Below, piece after piece: positions 8,083-17,414 of a stretch of DNA of 64,000 nt. The stretch is from Mesorhizobium sp. Lineage in GTDB: Bacteria > Pseudomonadota > Alphaproteobacteria > Rhizobiales > Rhizobiaceae. The first letter of the stretch is position 1. The number at the start of each line of letters is the position of its first letter. The notes under the pieces are model-generated. The model was not told the DNA's origin. It was given only the letters and a program-made list of their open reading frames with translations, and made no database searches. A program made the position numbers and the translations under genes. The DNA lies in the NCBI GenBank assembly GCA_004020645.1, contig SAQL01000010.1, positions 164,999 to 228,998 of the forward strand. Reading direction: 5' to 3'.

Positions 8083-9599
8083 CAACTATGGCCCTCCGCC
8101 CCGGTCATCATCAGGCCGAGCCGCGCAATGGTGGCGTCGGCGCTGTCGAGCGTGCCGACGATACGTCCCTCATAGATCACCGCAATGCGGTCGCAGAGCA
8201 TGAGCAGCTCTTCGAGATCCTCGCCGAGGACGATGATGCCGCAGCCCCTGGCACGCATGTCGAGGAACTTCTCGTGGATGAAGCGCGCCGCACCAATGTC
8301 GAGGCCGCGCGTCGGCTGCGACACGATCAGCACCTTGGGGTCGAAGGCGAGCTCACGCGCCAGCAGCGCCTTTTGCAGATTGCCGCCGGACAGCGCCCCG
8401 GCCCGCGTCATCGGCCCGGGGCAGCGTATGTCATATGCCTTGATCTGCGCCTCGGCGAAGGCGCGGATAGCGTCGGGCCTGAGCAGGCCGTTGCGGCTGA
8501 ACGCATCGGTGCCGATGCGCGGCAGAACCATCGAGTCGGCAAGCGGCAGATTGGTGACCAGCCCGGTCGTCATCCGGTCTTCCGGAATGCGCCCGAGACC
8601 GAGCGCCTGCACCTCGCGCGGCGAGAACCGCGAGACCATTTTGCCGGCTATCGTCAACCGGCCGGCATCGGGCGCTCGAATGCCGGAGATCACCTCGGCC
8701 AGCGCCCGTTGGCCATTGCCCGCGACACCGGCAATGCCGAGGATCTCGCCTGCACGCACTGAGAGTGAGACGTCGCGCAGCGCCATGCCGGAATGGCGCG
8801 AGGTCGAGATGCCGTCAAGCGTCAGCACAGCCTCACCTGGCGTGGATGGTCCCCTGGCCGGCGGAACGATCTCATGGCCACACATCAGCCGCGCCATTTC
8901 CGAGGACGTCGTGCTGGCAGGTGCGTCGACGCGCCCGGTCACGCGGCCATGCCGCAGCACCACACAGCGATGGGTCAGCGCCCTGACCTCGTTGAGCTTA
9001 TGCGAGATGAAGATGATGCCGAGACCCTGGGCCGCCATCGACCGCAGCGCCGAAAACAGCCCGTCGACCTCTGTCGGCGCCAGCACCGCCGTCGGCTCGT
9101 CGAGGATCAGCAGCCTTGCACCGCGAAACAACGCTTTGACGATTTCGAGCCGCTGCTGCTCGCCGATCGACAACGCCGAGACGGGAAGGTCCGGATCAAG
9201 CGTGAGGCCATGCTGGCGGCCGATCTCGTTGAGCCGCGCCCGCCCGCCGGCCCGATCGATCCGGCCCGATTTGCCGGGAATGCCGATCAGCAGGTTTTCC
9301 AGCACCGAGAGCCGCGGTGCCAGATGAAAGTGCTGGTGCACCATGCCGATGCCGGCGGCAAGCGCATCGGCCGAGCTGTTGATCGTCGCCGGCCGGCCCT
9401 GGACCAGGATCTCGCCGGCGTCCGGCGCATAAGCGCCGAACAGCACGTTCATCAGCGTCGTCTTGCCGGCACCGTTTTCGCCCAGCAGCCCGAGAATCTC
9501 GCCCGGCGCAACGCTGAGATCGACGGCTTCGTTCGCCATGACGGCGCCGAAGCTCTTGGAGATGCCGCGCATTTCGATGAGAGGGGCGGGCATTGACAA
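8082..9599 (-). CDS. BMP-family ABC importer, duplicated ATPase
   Basis: A cytoplasmic ATPase of about 505 residues with two nucleotide-binding domains. Domain 1 has Walker A GENGAGKTT, signature LSIGEQQ and Walker B LLILDEPTA. Domain 2 has a degenerate Walker A (GVAGNGQRA), signature LSGGNLQ, and VSQPTRGLD in which Gln replaces the catalytic Glu. This asymmetry is usual for YufO/NupO-type importer ATPases. The start is either TTG at 9599 (AGGAG 5 bp upstream) or ATG at 9593 (same AGGAG, 11 bp). It lies between the binding-protein gene, across a repeat-containing gap, and the two permeases. Confidence 0.9.
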   Translation of the reverse strand: MSMPAPLIEMRGISKSFGAVMANEAVDLSVAPGEILGLLGENGAGKTTLMNVLFGAYAPDAGEILVQGRPATINSSADALAAGIGMVHQHFHLAPRLSVLENLLIGIPGKSGRIDRAGGRARLNEIGRQHGLTLDPDLPVSALSIGEQQRLEIVKALFRGARLLILDEPTAVLAPTEVDGLFSALRSMAAQGLGIIFISHKLNEVRALTHRCVVLRHGRVTGRVDAPASTTSSEMARLMCGHEIVPPARGPSTPGEAVLTLDGISTSRHSGMALRDVSLSVRAGEILGIAGVAGNGQRALAEVISGIRAPDAGRLTIAGKMVSRFSPREVQALGLGRIPEDRMTTGLVTNLPLADSMVLPRIGTDAFSRNGLLRPDAIRAFAEAQIKAYDIRCPGPMTRAGALSGGNLQKALLARELAFDPKVLIVSQPTRGLDIGAARFIHEKFLDMRARGCGIIVLGEDLEELLMLCDRIAVIYEGRIVGTLDSADATIARLGLMMTGAEGHS

Positions 9600-9624
9600 G
9601 GGTGCTCCTGGTGGGAGATGGCGC

Positions 9625-9771
9625 TGATATCCCTCCCCCTCGAGGGGAGGGTGCCGAGCGAAGCGAGGCGGGAGGGGTCATCTCAGCTGCCTCGACCTTT
9701 AGACCGATATAAGGATGGAGCGCGTCACAGCCCTTCAGGCCACCTCCCCTCAAGGGGGAGGGCTGCGCCGC
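9625..9771. repeat. Palindromic intergenic repeat (CCTCCCCCTCGAGGGGAGG type)
   Basis: This gap between the binding-protein and ATPase genes holds CCCTCCCCCTCGAGGGGAGG followed by GCCGAGCGAAGCGAGGCGGG. At its other end lies the inverted CCTCCCCTCAAGGGGGAGG. It is probably transcribed inside the operon and could stabilise the upstream binding-protein message. It resembles, but is not identical to, the repeats at 17231, 21460 and 52402. Confidence 0.6.
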
Positions 9772-10803
9772 TCAATCCGAAACCGGCGTGTCCTCGTCGA
9801 CGTTGACGCGGAAATTGCCGTCGAGGATTTCTGCCTTTTTCTTTTCGACCAGCTCCTTGACGTCGGCGGGCAGCGTCTTGTCGAATTTGTGATACGGCGC
9901 CAGAAAGGAGCCGCCCTTGGCCATGCGCGAGAAATCGCCGTAGTCCTGCGCGGTGAAGACACCGGCCTTGACCAGCTTGATCGCGTGCTCGACCGTCGGA
10001 TACATGTCCCAGACCGGGCCGGTGATCACCGTGTCCGGGCCGAGGCTCGACTGGTCGGACATGTTGGAGATGGCGAGAATCTTCCTCTCGACCGCCGCTT
10101 CGATGACGCCGAAGCGTTCGGCATAGATCACGTCGACGCCGGCGTCGATCTGGGCGATAGCCGCTTCCTTCGCCTTTGGCGGGTCGAAGAAAGAGCCGAT
10201 GAACGCGACCTTCCTCTTGATGTCAGGGTTGACCTCCCGGGCGCCGGCAAAGAAGGCATTGACCAGCCGGTTCACTTCCGGAATGCCCATCGCCGCAACG
10301 GCGCCAATCGTGCCTGATTTCGACATCTTTCCGGCGATCAGCCCGGAGAGATAGGCCGGCTCGTGGATCCAGTTGTCGAAGACTGCGAAATTCGGCTCGG
10401 CCGGCCCGGCGCCGGAGCCGAACAGGAAGGCGACCTTCGGAAACTGCTTGGCGGTGCGGCGGGATTCGCGTTCGGCGGCGAAAGCATCGCCCAACACCAG
10501 CTCATAGCCGCCTTGCGCATATTCGCGCATGACACGGCTGAAATCGGCCGTCTGCACCTTCTCCGACCATTTGTATTCGATGCCGAGTTCCTTCTCGGCC
10601 CTCTGCAGGGCGACGTGGATCTGGTGGACCCAAGGCTCCTCAGTCGGCGTGGCGAAGATCGCCGCCACCTTCAGCTTCTTGTCCTGTGCCAAGGCATGGC
10701 GCGGCAGCATGGCTGCCGCCAGGCCGAGCGCGCCGAGTTCCAGCACGTTGCGCCGCGAAAGTCCTTCGCGTTTCGATTGCATTTTGCTCTTCCCATTTTC
10801 CAT
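9772..10803 (-). CDS. BMP-family substrate-binding protein (nucleoside-type ABC importer)
   Basis: A 343-residue periplasmic binding protein. The N-terminus carries a Tat-type signal (SRRNVLELGALGLAAAMLP, cleavage after HALA), which suggests it is exported folded. The mature protein begins QDKKLKVAAIF and has the Bmp/PnrA fold landmarks (VLGDAFAAE, FGSGAGPAEPNF, YLSGLIAGKMS). Bmp proteins bind purine nucleosides in several species. Start: ATG 10803 with GAGGGG upstream; an in-frame ATG at 10782 is an alternative. It is the first gene of the unit; 10804-10971 upstream is its probable promoter region, with no operator that I can name. Confidence 0.9.
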   Translation of the reverse strand: MENGKSKMQSKREGLSRRNVLELGALGLAAAMLPRHALAQDKKLKVAAIFATPTEEPWVHQIHVALQRAEKELGIEYKWSEKVQTADFSRVMREYAQGGYELVLGDAFAAERESRRTAKQFPKVAFLFGSGAGPAEPNFAVFDNWIHEPAYLSGLIAGKMSKSGTIGAVAAMGIPEVNRLVNAFFAGAREVNPDIKRKVAFIGSFFDPPKAKEAAIAQIDAGVDVIYAERFGVIEAAVERKILAISNMSDQSSLGPDTVITGPVWDMYPTVEHAIKLVKAGVFTAQDYGDFSRMAKGGSFLAPYHKFDKTLPADVKELVEKKKAEILDGNFRVNVDEDTPVSD

Positions 10804-10971
10804 TGCATGCCCCTCTGATTGCCGCCGCGTCGAGCCGGCTGTTTCTTTGAACTATCAGCGAGGGAACTATGGAACGGAGCCCCACCTTTGTCCACATGGT
10901 CAAATTTGCCGGCGGAAAGCTGCAGCTGGCCGCCCTCCGTCACAACCACGGCGGCAGTGGATCGCTTGCGC

Positions 10972-12279
10972 TCAATGCTTGATGCGGTCGCGCATTGCGT
11001 ACCAGAGCATGCCGAGCACATAGAGCGGGCCGCGCAGCGCAGTGCCGCCGGGAAACGGCATTGGCCTCAGCGTCGAAAACAGATCGAGCCGCGAAGTATC
11101 GCCGGTGATCGCCTCGGCAAGCAGCTTTCCCGACAGCGTCGACAGGATCACGCCCTTGCCGGAATAGCCATGCGCAAAATAGACCTCGCCATAGTGGCCG
11201 ACATCCGGCAGGCGCGATGTCGTCACCGAGACCAGCCCGCCCCAGGCATGATCGATGCGGCGGCCGCGCAATTGCGGAAAAGTTTTTTCCATATGCGGCC
11301 GCACGAAGCCGGCAATGTCTGCGGGCGGCGACGGCGTGTAGCGCTCGCCGCCGCCGAACAGCAGGCGGCCGTCCGCCGACAGCCGGTAGTAGTTGACCAC
11401 GAAGCGTGTGTCGGAGACGGCCACATTGCTTGGAATGACGTCGCTCGTGTCATCCAGCGGCTCGGTCGCGACGATGTAGTTGCCGACCGGCATGATGCGG
11501 CTGTTGACGCGCGGCTCGAGCCCCTGGAGCAGCGCATCGCCGGCCAGCACGACATGCCTGGCCCGGACCGAGCCCTTGGCCGTCGAAACCCAGACAGCAG
11601 GTTCCCGCTCCAGCCGCAGCGCCACCGAATTCTCGTGGATGGTGACGCCCGCCGCTGCCGCCGCGCGGGCAAGACCCAGCGTATAGTTCAGCGGATGCAT
11701 GTGGCCGCCTAGCTTTTCGTACATCGCGCCGTGATAGGGCGTGTTCACCATTGCACGCGCCTGCTCCGCCGACAGCATCTCGACGTCATGAAAGTTCATC
11801 ACGGTGGCAAGGCACTCGACCTCTTCTTCGAGGTCGCGCAGGTCGGAGCCGTTGACCGCACCGGCCAGATGCCCGGTGAGCCGAAGGTCGCAATCGATGG
11901 CATGGCGCTCGATCAGGTCGAGCACCAGCCCGCGCGCCTCAAAGGCGAGATCGAACAGCGCCCGCGCCCGTTCGCGCCCAAAGACCTTGACCAGGCCTTT
12001 GGCGCCCTTGCGCAGCCCGGGGATGATCTGGCCGCCATTGCGCCCCGACGCCCCCCAGCCGATCTTGCCGCCCTCCAAGAGCATGACCTTCAGCCCGCGC
12101 TCGGCAGCGTGAAGGGCTGCGGACAGGCCGGTACAGCCGCCGCCGACCACCACCAGATCGGCGTCGACGTCGCCCTGCAGCGCCGGATGATCAGGAGCCG
12201 GATTGGCCGTCGCGACATAGTAGGATTTGCCGATATCCAGGCCGGAGTTGAACACGCCAGAATTGAAGCCCATCATCAT
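10972..12279 (-). CDS. FAD-dependent amine oxidoreductase (PuuB / OrdL type)
   Basis: A cytoplasmic flavoprotein of about 435 residues in the DAO superfamily. The N-terminal Rossmann motif is VVVGGGCTGLSAALHAAERG, followed by GASGRNGGQI, as in gamma-glutamylputrescine oxidase. The C-terminal FAD motif is around AHGYSGKGVILS. It would oxidise a secondary amine, possibly a gamma-glutamylated amine, to an aldehyde. It is the last gene of the leftward operon. Three consecutive ATG codons (12279, 12276, 12273) start it, and the first overlaps the ligase stop as ATGA. Substrate is inferred from the neighbouring ligase and aldehyde dehydrogenase. Confidence 0.87.
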   Translation of the reverse strand: MMMGFNSGVFNSGLDIGKSYYVATANPAPDHPALQGDVDADLVVVGGGCTGLSAALHAAERGLKVMLLEGGKIGWGASGRNGGQIIPGLRKGAKGLVKVFGRERARALFDLAFEARGLVLDLIERHAIDCDLRLTGHLAGAVNGSDLRDLEEEVECLATVMNFHDVEMLSAEQARAMVNTPYHGAMYEKLGGHMHPLNYTLGLARAAAAAGVTIHENSVALRLEREPAVWVSTAKGSVRARHVVLAGDALLQGLEPRVNSRIMPVGNYIVATEPLDDTSDVIPSNVAVSDTRFVVNYYRLSADGRLLFGGGERYTPSPPADIAGFVRPHMEKTFPQLRGRRIDHAWGGLVSVTTSRLPDVGHYGEVYFAHGYSGKGVILSTLSGKLLAEAITGDTSRLDLFSTLRPMPFPGGTALRGPLYVLGMLWYAMRDRIKH

Positions 12280-13661
12280 ACCTTGAGCAGCAGATGGTCG
12301 CGTTCCCAACTCGTCACGACGCTCTGGAACAGGTCGAGCTCGACGCTCTTGACGCGCAGATAGGTCTGGAAGAAATCCTCGCCGAGCAACTCCCGAACCG
12401 GGCTGCACGCAGCGAAACGTTCGAGCGCCTCCCCCATGGTTTTGGGCAGCGTGCTCTTGCTGCGATAGGCATTGCCCGATGCCTCGGGCGAACGCGAGAG
12501 CTTTTCCTCGACGCCGAGATAGCCGCAGAGCAGCGAGCCGGCCATCGCCAGATAGGGGTTGGCGTCGGCGCCGGGCAGCCGGTTTTCCACCCGCCGCGCG
12601 GCCCGCCCGCCGGCCGGCACGCGCAGGCCGCAGGAGCGATTGTCATGCGACCACTCGACGTTGGCGGGGGCGCTGTGGTTCGGCCGGATGCGGCGGAACG
12701 AATTCACGTTCGGCGCAAACAGCGGCATCACCTCGGGAATGTATTTCTGCAGGCCGCCAATGAAATGCGCGAACATCTCGGTGTCGGCATCGTCACGCCC
12801 GGCAAACAGCGTATTCCCGGCCTCGTCGATGACCGACATGTGGAGATGCATGGAGCTGCCGGCTTGCGCGGCGATCGGCTTGGCCATGAAGGTCGCATGC
12901 ATGCCAAATTCCTGCGCGGCCTGGCGCGTCATCCGCTTGAACAGCAGCACCTTGTCGGCCAGCGGCAGCGCGTCGCCATGCAGGAAATTGATCTCGAGCT
13001 GCGCCGTGCCCGATTCGTGGATCAGCGTGTCGAGCGGCAGCCCGGCCGCGGCGGCATAGTCGTAGAGGCGCCGGATCACCGGCTCGAACTCCTCCAACGC
13101 CGCCATATCATAGGGATGCTGCACGGTCTCGGAGCGGCCATTGCGCCCGACCGGCGCGCTCAGCGGCCGATCGGGATCGGGATTGGGCGCAGTCAGGTAG
13201 AATTCGAGCTCCGGCGCGACTACCGCCCGCCATCCGCGCTGGCGATAGAGATCAAGCACAGCCCTCAAGACATGACGCGGCGAGGCCATCCACGGCCGGT
13301 CGTCCATGTGAAGCGCATCGGCGAAGACATAGGCCTTCCCTGCTCCGGCACCGGGCGCCAGGCAGAGCGTCGCAACATCCGGCACCATTCGCATGTCGGG
13401 GTCCTGATAGCCGAAGCCCTCGTCGTTCGAACCGGAATAGCGGCCATCTATGCAGACCAGGAAGGCGCTGCTCGGCAGGTAGAGCGCACGATCCTCGAGC
13501 GACTTCAGGAACTTGGCCGTCGGCAACGCCTTGCCGCGCAACACGCCATTCACATCCGGCACGAGGCATTCGACTTCCCTGATCCCCTGCTGCTCCAGCC
13601 ATCCCTTCGGATCGTCTGTCGGGTTCATTTGCGGTGCATCCGTTGTCGTGGTGTTGAGCAT
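12276..13661 (-). CDS. Glutamine-synthetase-family gamma-glutamyl-amine ligase (PuuA-like)
   Basis: A 461-residue ATP-dependent ligase of the type III glutamine synthetase family. The beta-grasp N-terminus (EVECLVPDVNGVLRGKALP) matches PuuA-type enzymes. Catalytic landmarks are APELEFYL, SSMHLHMSV and ENRLPGADANPYLA. PuuA and relatives join glutamate to an amine such as putrescine. It is followed by an oxidoreductase with a 4-bp overlap and preceded by a glycosyltransferase only 4 bp away, so the three are translated as one unit. The amine is unknown; true glutamine synthetase is unlikely given the operon. Confidence 0.88.
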   Translation of the reverse strand: MLNTTTTDAPQMNPTDDPKGWLEQQGIREVECLVPDVNGVLRGKALPTAKFLKSLEDRALYLPSSAFLVCIDGRYSGSNDEGFGYQDPDMRMVPDVATLCLAPGAGAGKAYVFADALHMDDRPWMASPRHVLRAVLDLYRQRGWRAVVAPELEFYLTAPNPDPDRPLSAPVGRNGRSETVQHPYDMAALEEFEPVIRRLYDYAAAAGLPLDTLIHESGTAQLEINFLHGDALPLADKVLLFKRMTRQAAQEFGMHATFMAKPIAAQAGSSMHLHMSVIDEAGNTLFAGRDDADTEMFAHFIGGLQKYIPEVMPLFAPNVNSFRRIRPNHSAPANVEWSHDNRSCGLRVPAGGRAARRVENRLPGADANPYLAMAGSLLCGYLGVEEKLSRSPEASGNAYRSKSTLPKTMGEALERFAACSPVRELLGEDFFQTYLRVKSVELDLFQSVVTSWERDHLLLKV

Positions 13662-13665
13662 CAGG

Positions 13666-14946
13666 TCACGTCCTTACGAGGGCGAGAATAGCTTCGGCAG
13701 CGGCGTCCGTTCCCGGCGCCCGTGCCATGGTGGCCGCATTCTCCTTGAGGCGAAAGCGCATTTCGCCGTCGGCCATTAGGCCAAGGATGACATTTTCCAG
13801 TTCGTCGTCGCTCCAGCCATCGCGGCTGATGTGGCGGCCGACGCCGGTTTCCTCGGCGCGTTGCGCATTGTCGTGCCCGTCCCAGCAATAGGGCATGATC
13901 AGCGACGGCACGCCGAAACGCAGCGCTTCGCAAAAGCTGTTGTTGCCGCCGTGATGGATGAAGAGATCGGATTTCGCGACGACCGACGGCTGCGGAAACC
14001 AGGCATCGAGATAGACATTGTCCGGAACCGCGCGGTAGGTGTCACGCAGACCGCCGGCATTGACGATGAAGCGGGCCGGAAGCCGGTCGAATACGGCGAG
14101 CATGCGCTCGATCAGGCCGACATCCATCGCGCCCAGGCTGCCGAAGCTGAGATAGACCAGCGGCCCCTCATTGCGCGGAAACACCGGCACGTCGAACGGC
14201 CCTTCCGAGCGGACGCAGCCTTCAAGATAGACGAAGCGGGCCGGGTCGAGCGGCTCTGCCCGCTGCCTGCGCACGATCGTTGGAGTCAGCAGCAAATTGA
14301 GAGCCGGCGAAGCTTCTAGAAAAAGACCCTTCGGCAAGGGCGCAAGTCCGGCGTCGGTCCGAAGCCGGTTGAACCGGTCATGCGCCGGAGCGACCGCTGC
14401 CATATAATACGCCTCGTAGGCAGCACGGCTCGGGTCGTCGGCGGCGAGCCCGGACAGATAGGGGGGTACATCGGCGTCGGGCAGCTCGGTCTCCGCGCAG
14501 GAGACGACGCGCACCCAGGGGCAGCCGGCGGCAGCCAGCGCCGGGAACATGATGACGTTGTCGAGCACCACGGCATCCGGCTTCAGCCTGGCCAGCAACT
14601 GGCGCAGCGGCGCCTCGGCATTGACCGCTGTATCGACGATCGCTTCCCAGGTCGGGGCGACGTAGGTTTCAAGCTGATCGATAGGGCTCAGCTTGAAATG
14701 CGGCAGATGCCGGCGCACGAAAGCCTGCCAATAACTCTGGCGTTCGCTGTCGGTCAGCGGCTGGTCGGTCGGCAACTGGTATTCCTGAAAACCATAGTCG
14801 GCAAACACGCCGGAAAAGCCGGCGTGGCAGATGAACACCGGCCGGGCGCCGCGGGCGCGCAAAGCCTGTGCGATGCCGACGCAATTGAGCGCGGCGCCGA
14901 AGCTCGCTTCGGGAAACAGCGCGATGGTCGGGCTGGCTTTGCGCAT
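13666..14946 (-). CDS. UGT-like glycosyltransferase (GT-B fold), leftward copy
   Basis: A 426-residue GT1-type glycosyltransferase without signal or membrane segments. The N-terminal acceptor domain opens ALFPEASFGAALNCVGIAQA. The C-terminal donor domain has HHGGNNSFCEALRFG and MPYCWDGHDNAQRAEE, corresponding to the plant/bacterial UGT donor motif but with WDGHDNA where most have DQxxNA. It is clearly paralogous to the protein at 20167. Genes next to it encode amine catabolism and a regulator, so it probably modifies a substrate or intermediate with sugar. Acceptor and donor cannot be read from sequence. Start at 14946 is preceded by GAGGA. Confidence 0.82.
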   Translation of the reverse strand: MRKASPTIALFPEASFGAALNCVGIAQALRARGARPVFICHAGFSGVFADYGFQEYQLPTDQPLTDSERQSYWQAFVRRHLPHFKLSPIDQLETYVAPTWEAIVDTAVNAEAPLRQLLARLKPDAVVLDNVIMFPALAAAGCPWVRVVSCAETELPDADVPPYLSGLAADDPSRAAYEAYYMAAVAPAHDRFNRLRTDAGLAPLPKGLFLEASPALNLLLTPTIVRRQRAEPLDPARFVYLEGCVRSEGPFDVPVFPRNEGPLVYLSFGSLGAMDVGLIERMLAVFDRLPARFIVNAGGLRDTYRAVPDNVYLDAWFPQPSVVAKSDLFIHHGGNNSFCEALRFGVPSLIMPYCWDGHDNAQRAEETGVGRHISRDGWSDDELENVILGLMADGEMRFRLKENAATMARAPGTDAAAEAILALVRT

Positions 14947-14954
14947 GTTCCTCG

Positions 14955-15893
14955 TTATTCCGGCCGGCTGATCATGCCGAACAATGCGGGGGCCCCGCGG
15001 CTGGCCGCCTGCGGCCGCTGACTGCGGGACAACCGCAGGTGGACGCGAAGAAGATCGGCTGCAACCTCATACTGCCGGCTTTCCAACTGGTCGAGTATGG
15101 TCAGGTGCTCGCGCAGCGATTGCTTCAGCCGGAAGACGTTGACGCCGGCATAGGTCCCCGGCAGCCGGCGCAGCCTGAGATGGTCGGACAGCGCGTCGGT
15201 GACGAAGCGGTTGGCGGCGCCATCGGCGATTAGGCCGTGAAAGTCGATGTCCAGCCGCTGGAACTCTTTGATATCGAACGCGGCGTCGGGCAGCGCCAGC
15301 AGCGTTTCCATGCCCTGGCGCAAGGCTGCCGCGCGGGTCCCGTCCAGCCGAAAGCCAGGCGCCAGAATGGCGGCGGGTTCGAGCAGCAGGCGGAATTCAT
15401 AGCTTTCCCCTTGCGCCTCCGGATCGTCCGGCGCCCGCCTGAACAGCCAGGCCTGTCCCGGCGCGCGGTCCAGAAGATTTTCGTCTGTCAGTTTCTTTAG
15501 CGCTTTTAGTACCGTCTTTCGCTCGGCACCATAGCGCCGCATCAGCGCGCCGACGGTCACCGTCTGATCCAGCCGGCGCGCCGACCGATCGCGCAGGATC
15601 ATCTCCGCAAGCTCGTCCTCCTCGGCGCTCGGCAGGTCGGCGGCAAGGGTCGCCTGGTTGGTGAGGTCGACGGCCAGCCGATAGCCTGACTCAGCTTCCC
15701 AGCGAACCACGCCTTTTTCGGTGAGCAGGCGCAACGCGGCCCGCACCGGGGTCCGCGAGACGTTGCAGAGAGAAGCGACCTGCTGTTCCGGGAGATGAGC
15801 GCCGGCCTCGAAGCCGCGTTGCCGGGCCACATCGAGAATGCGCTGAGCGAGATCGAGATGGTTGGTACGTGGTCGTCTGGCAACGGCTTGCAT
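14955..15893 (-). CDS. GntR-family regulator with two winged helices and FCD-like domain
   Basis: A 312-residue regulator. Residues about 12-75 form a GntR winged helix (LPEQQVASLCNVSRTPVRAAL). A second winged-helix-like segment follows at about 100-150 (TVGALMRRYGAERKTVLKAL), then an FCD-like helical effector domain with FHGLIADGAANRFVTDAL. It opens the leftward operon and is divergent from the polyamine-type importer, so it most likely represses both arms until the substrate or a catabolite binds. Start at ATG 15893; an upstream start at 15953 is less likely. An 8-bp inverted repeat in the intergenic region is a candidate operator. Confidence 0.85.
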   Translation of the reverse strand: MQAVARRPRTNHLDLAQRILDVARQRGFEAGAHLPEQQVASLCNVSRTPVRAALRLLTEKGVVRWEAESGYRLAVDLTNQATLAADLPSAEEDELAEMILRDRSARRLDQTVTVGALMRRYGAERKTVLKALKKLTDENLLDRAPGQAWLFRRAPDDPEAQGESYEFRLLLEPAAILAPGFRLDGTRAAALRQGMETLLALPDAAFDIKEFQRLDIDFHGLIADGAANRFVTDALSDHLRLRRLPGTYAGVNVFRLKQSLREHLTILDQLESRQYEVAADLLRVHLRLSRSQRPQAASRGAPALFGMISRPE

Positions 15894-15986
15894 GGTGATT
15901 CTCGTGAGCGGGCTTGACCGCTGCGGTTTGACCGATCGCCCTTGTAGACACAACCGGCGATTTCGCAGCGATCTGGCAAATTATGG

Positions 15987-16026
15987 ATTGACGTACTTTT
16001 TTCTGCAATAGTACTGTGACGTCAAT
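15987..16026. promoter_or_regulatory. Candidate operator: ATTGACGT ... ACGTCAAT inverted repeat
   Basis: Perfect 8-bp inverted arms lie at 15987-15994 and 16019-16026. Inner GTAC tetramers are at 15993 and 16011. The 24-bp spacer includes a T-tract. The site is in the 238-bp gap between the GntR-type gene and the importer operon, a natural place for its operator. Confidence 0.5.
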
Positions 16027-16131
16027 CGGCAACAAAAAAGACCGGGGAACAGGATCGAAGCGGCGGCATGATCGCAAGCGCTGGTCCGACGATTGATTGA
16101 ATTCGACGATCAACCAGAATGGGAGTCTGTC

Positions 16132-17196
16132 ATGACCGCCACCACCCTGCGGCACCGTTCGTTAAAAACATCCTCGATCGCGCTTGGCCTCGCCATGGCG
16201 CTGTCAGCGCCGGCGGCTGCCGCCGACCTCGTCATTTCGAATTGGGACGGCTACATGGCGCCGGATGCCATGGCCGCCTTCAAAGCAGCGACCGGCGTTT
16301 CCGGCGAGGTTGTCGTTCACGCAACCAATGAGGAGATCATGGGCAAGCTCGTCGCTTCGGGCGGCAAGGGCTATGACGTGGTCTTCGTCTCCTCGCCCTT
16401 CGCCGAAGTGCTGAACAAGCTCGGCCTGATCGAGACGATCGACCACGACAAGGTCCCCAACCTCGCCAATCTCTATCCCGAGGCGGCGAAGCTGTCGCAC
16501 GACGTCGGCAATAATTTTTCCGTGCCTTACACCTGGGGCACCACCGGCCTCTGCTACCGCTCGGATCTGGTCAAGACTGAGCCGGCCAGCTGGAACGATC
16601 TTCTCGCCCCGTCCGATGCGCTCAAGGGCAAGACCACCATGCTGGCAACCGACCGCTGGCTGCTTGCCGCCGGCCAGCTCGCCAAGGGCTATTCGGTCAA
16701 CGAGACCGATCCGGCCAAGCTCGCCGAGGTCAAGGACCTGCTGATCTCGGCCAAGAAGACCTTGCTCGCTTATGACGACACCACCTTCTATTCGAAGCTG
16801 GTCTCGGGCGAGGCGCTGATGGTGCAGGCATGGGATGGCTGGTGCAATTACGGCATCGCCGAAAATCCGCAGATTAAATACACCATACCCAAGGAAGGCT
16901 CGGACCTGTGGGTCGACACGATGGTGGTGATGAAGGCATCGGCCAACAAGGACGCCGCCTTCCGGTTCATCAACTTCATGCTGGACGCCAAGAATCACGC
17001 CTGGGCGGCCCAGAACATCGACTACAAGGTGCCGAACAAGCCGGCTATGGAAAGCCTGCCGGCCGATTTCCTCGCCAAATTCCCCAATATGGCCATGCCG
17101 GTGGCCGAGCTGGTCAAGTTCGAGCAGTTGCGCGACGTCGGCGATGCCCAGCGCGACTATTCGAAGATCGTCAGCGAGATCAAGGCCGCGCAGTAG
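16132..17196 (+). CDS. Polyamine-type ABC importer, periplasmic binding protein (PotD/PotF-like)
   Basis: A 354-residue binding protein with a Sec signal peptide (basic start, hydrophobic core, cleavage near APAAAADL). The mature N-terminus LVISNWDGYMAPDAM is characteristic of the spermidine/putrescine-binding family. Other landmarks are PYTWGTTGLCYR and VQAWDGWCNYG. First gene of the rightward operon; GGGAGT precedes ATG 16132, which fits the signal peptide better than an ATG at 16093. A repeat element follows before the permeases. Ligand is probably a polyamine-like cation by family only. Confidence 0.9.
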   Translation: MTATTLRHRSLKTSSIALGLAMALSAPAAAADLVISNWDGYMAPDAMAAFKAATGVSGEVVVHATNEEIMGKLVASGGKGYDVVFVSSPFAEVLNKLGLIETIDHDKVPNLANLYPEAAKLSHDVGNNFSVPYTWGTTGLCYRSDLVKTEPASWNDLLAPSDALKGKTTMLATDRWLLAAGQLAKGYSVNETDPAKLAEVKDLLISAKKTLLAYDDTTFYSKLVSGEALMVQAWDGWCNYGIAENPQIKYTIPKEGSDLWVDTMVVMKASANKDAAFRFINFMLDAKNHAWAAQNIDYKVPNKPAMESLPADFLAKFPNMAMPVAELVKFEQLRDVGDAQRDYSKIVSEIKAAQ

Positions 17197-17230
17197 GCGC
17201 CGCATTCCGATAAACTGGAAGCAAGCTTGC

Positions 17231-17411
17231 GTTCCTTCGCGCCCCCCTCTGGCCCGCCGGCCATCTCCCCCTCAAGGGGGGAGATTGGCTGTGGCACCGC
17301 TTTCGCCAATCTCCAACGATTGAAGGTGAGAGAGACGTTGGGACAGCTCATCTCCCCGCTTGAGGGGGAGATGGCAAGTTTTGGCAAAGAGGGCAGGCCA
17401 GAGGGGGGTGC
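17231..17411. repeat. Intergenic inverted repeat, copy 1
   Basis: Left end GTTCCTTCGCGCCCCCCTC then CATCTCCCCCTCAAGGGGGG; right end contains CATCTCCCCGCTTGAGGGGGAG and GGCCAGAGGGGGG. It shares its outer and inner blocks with 21460-21641 and 52402-52568. It sits between the binding-protein and permease genes of one operon. Its right edge provides the purine-rich ribosome binding site of the permease at 17415. Confidence 0.75.
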
Positions 17412-17414
17412 AGC

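Noticed and set aside
12276..13661. Housekeeping glutamine synthetase (glnA)
   Set aside because: The N-terminus and operon with an FAD amine oxidoreductase and polyamine importer fit PuuA-like ligases; no glnB is adjacent.
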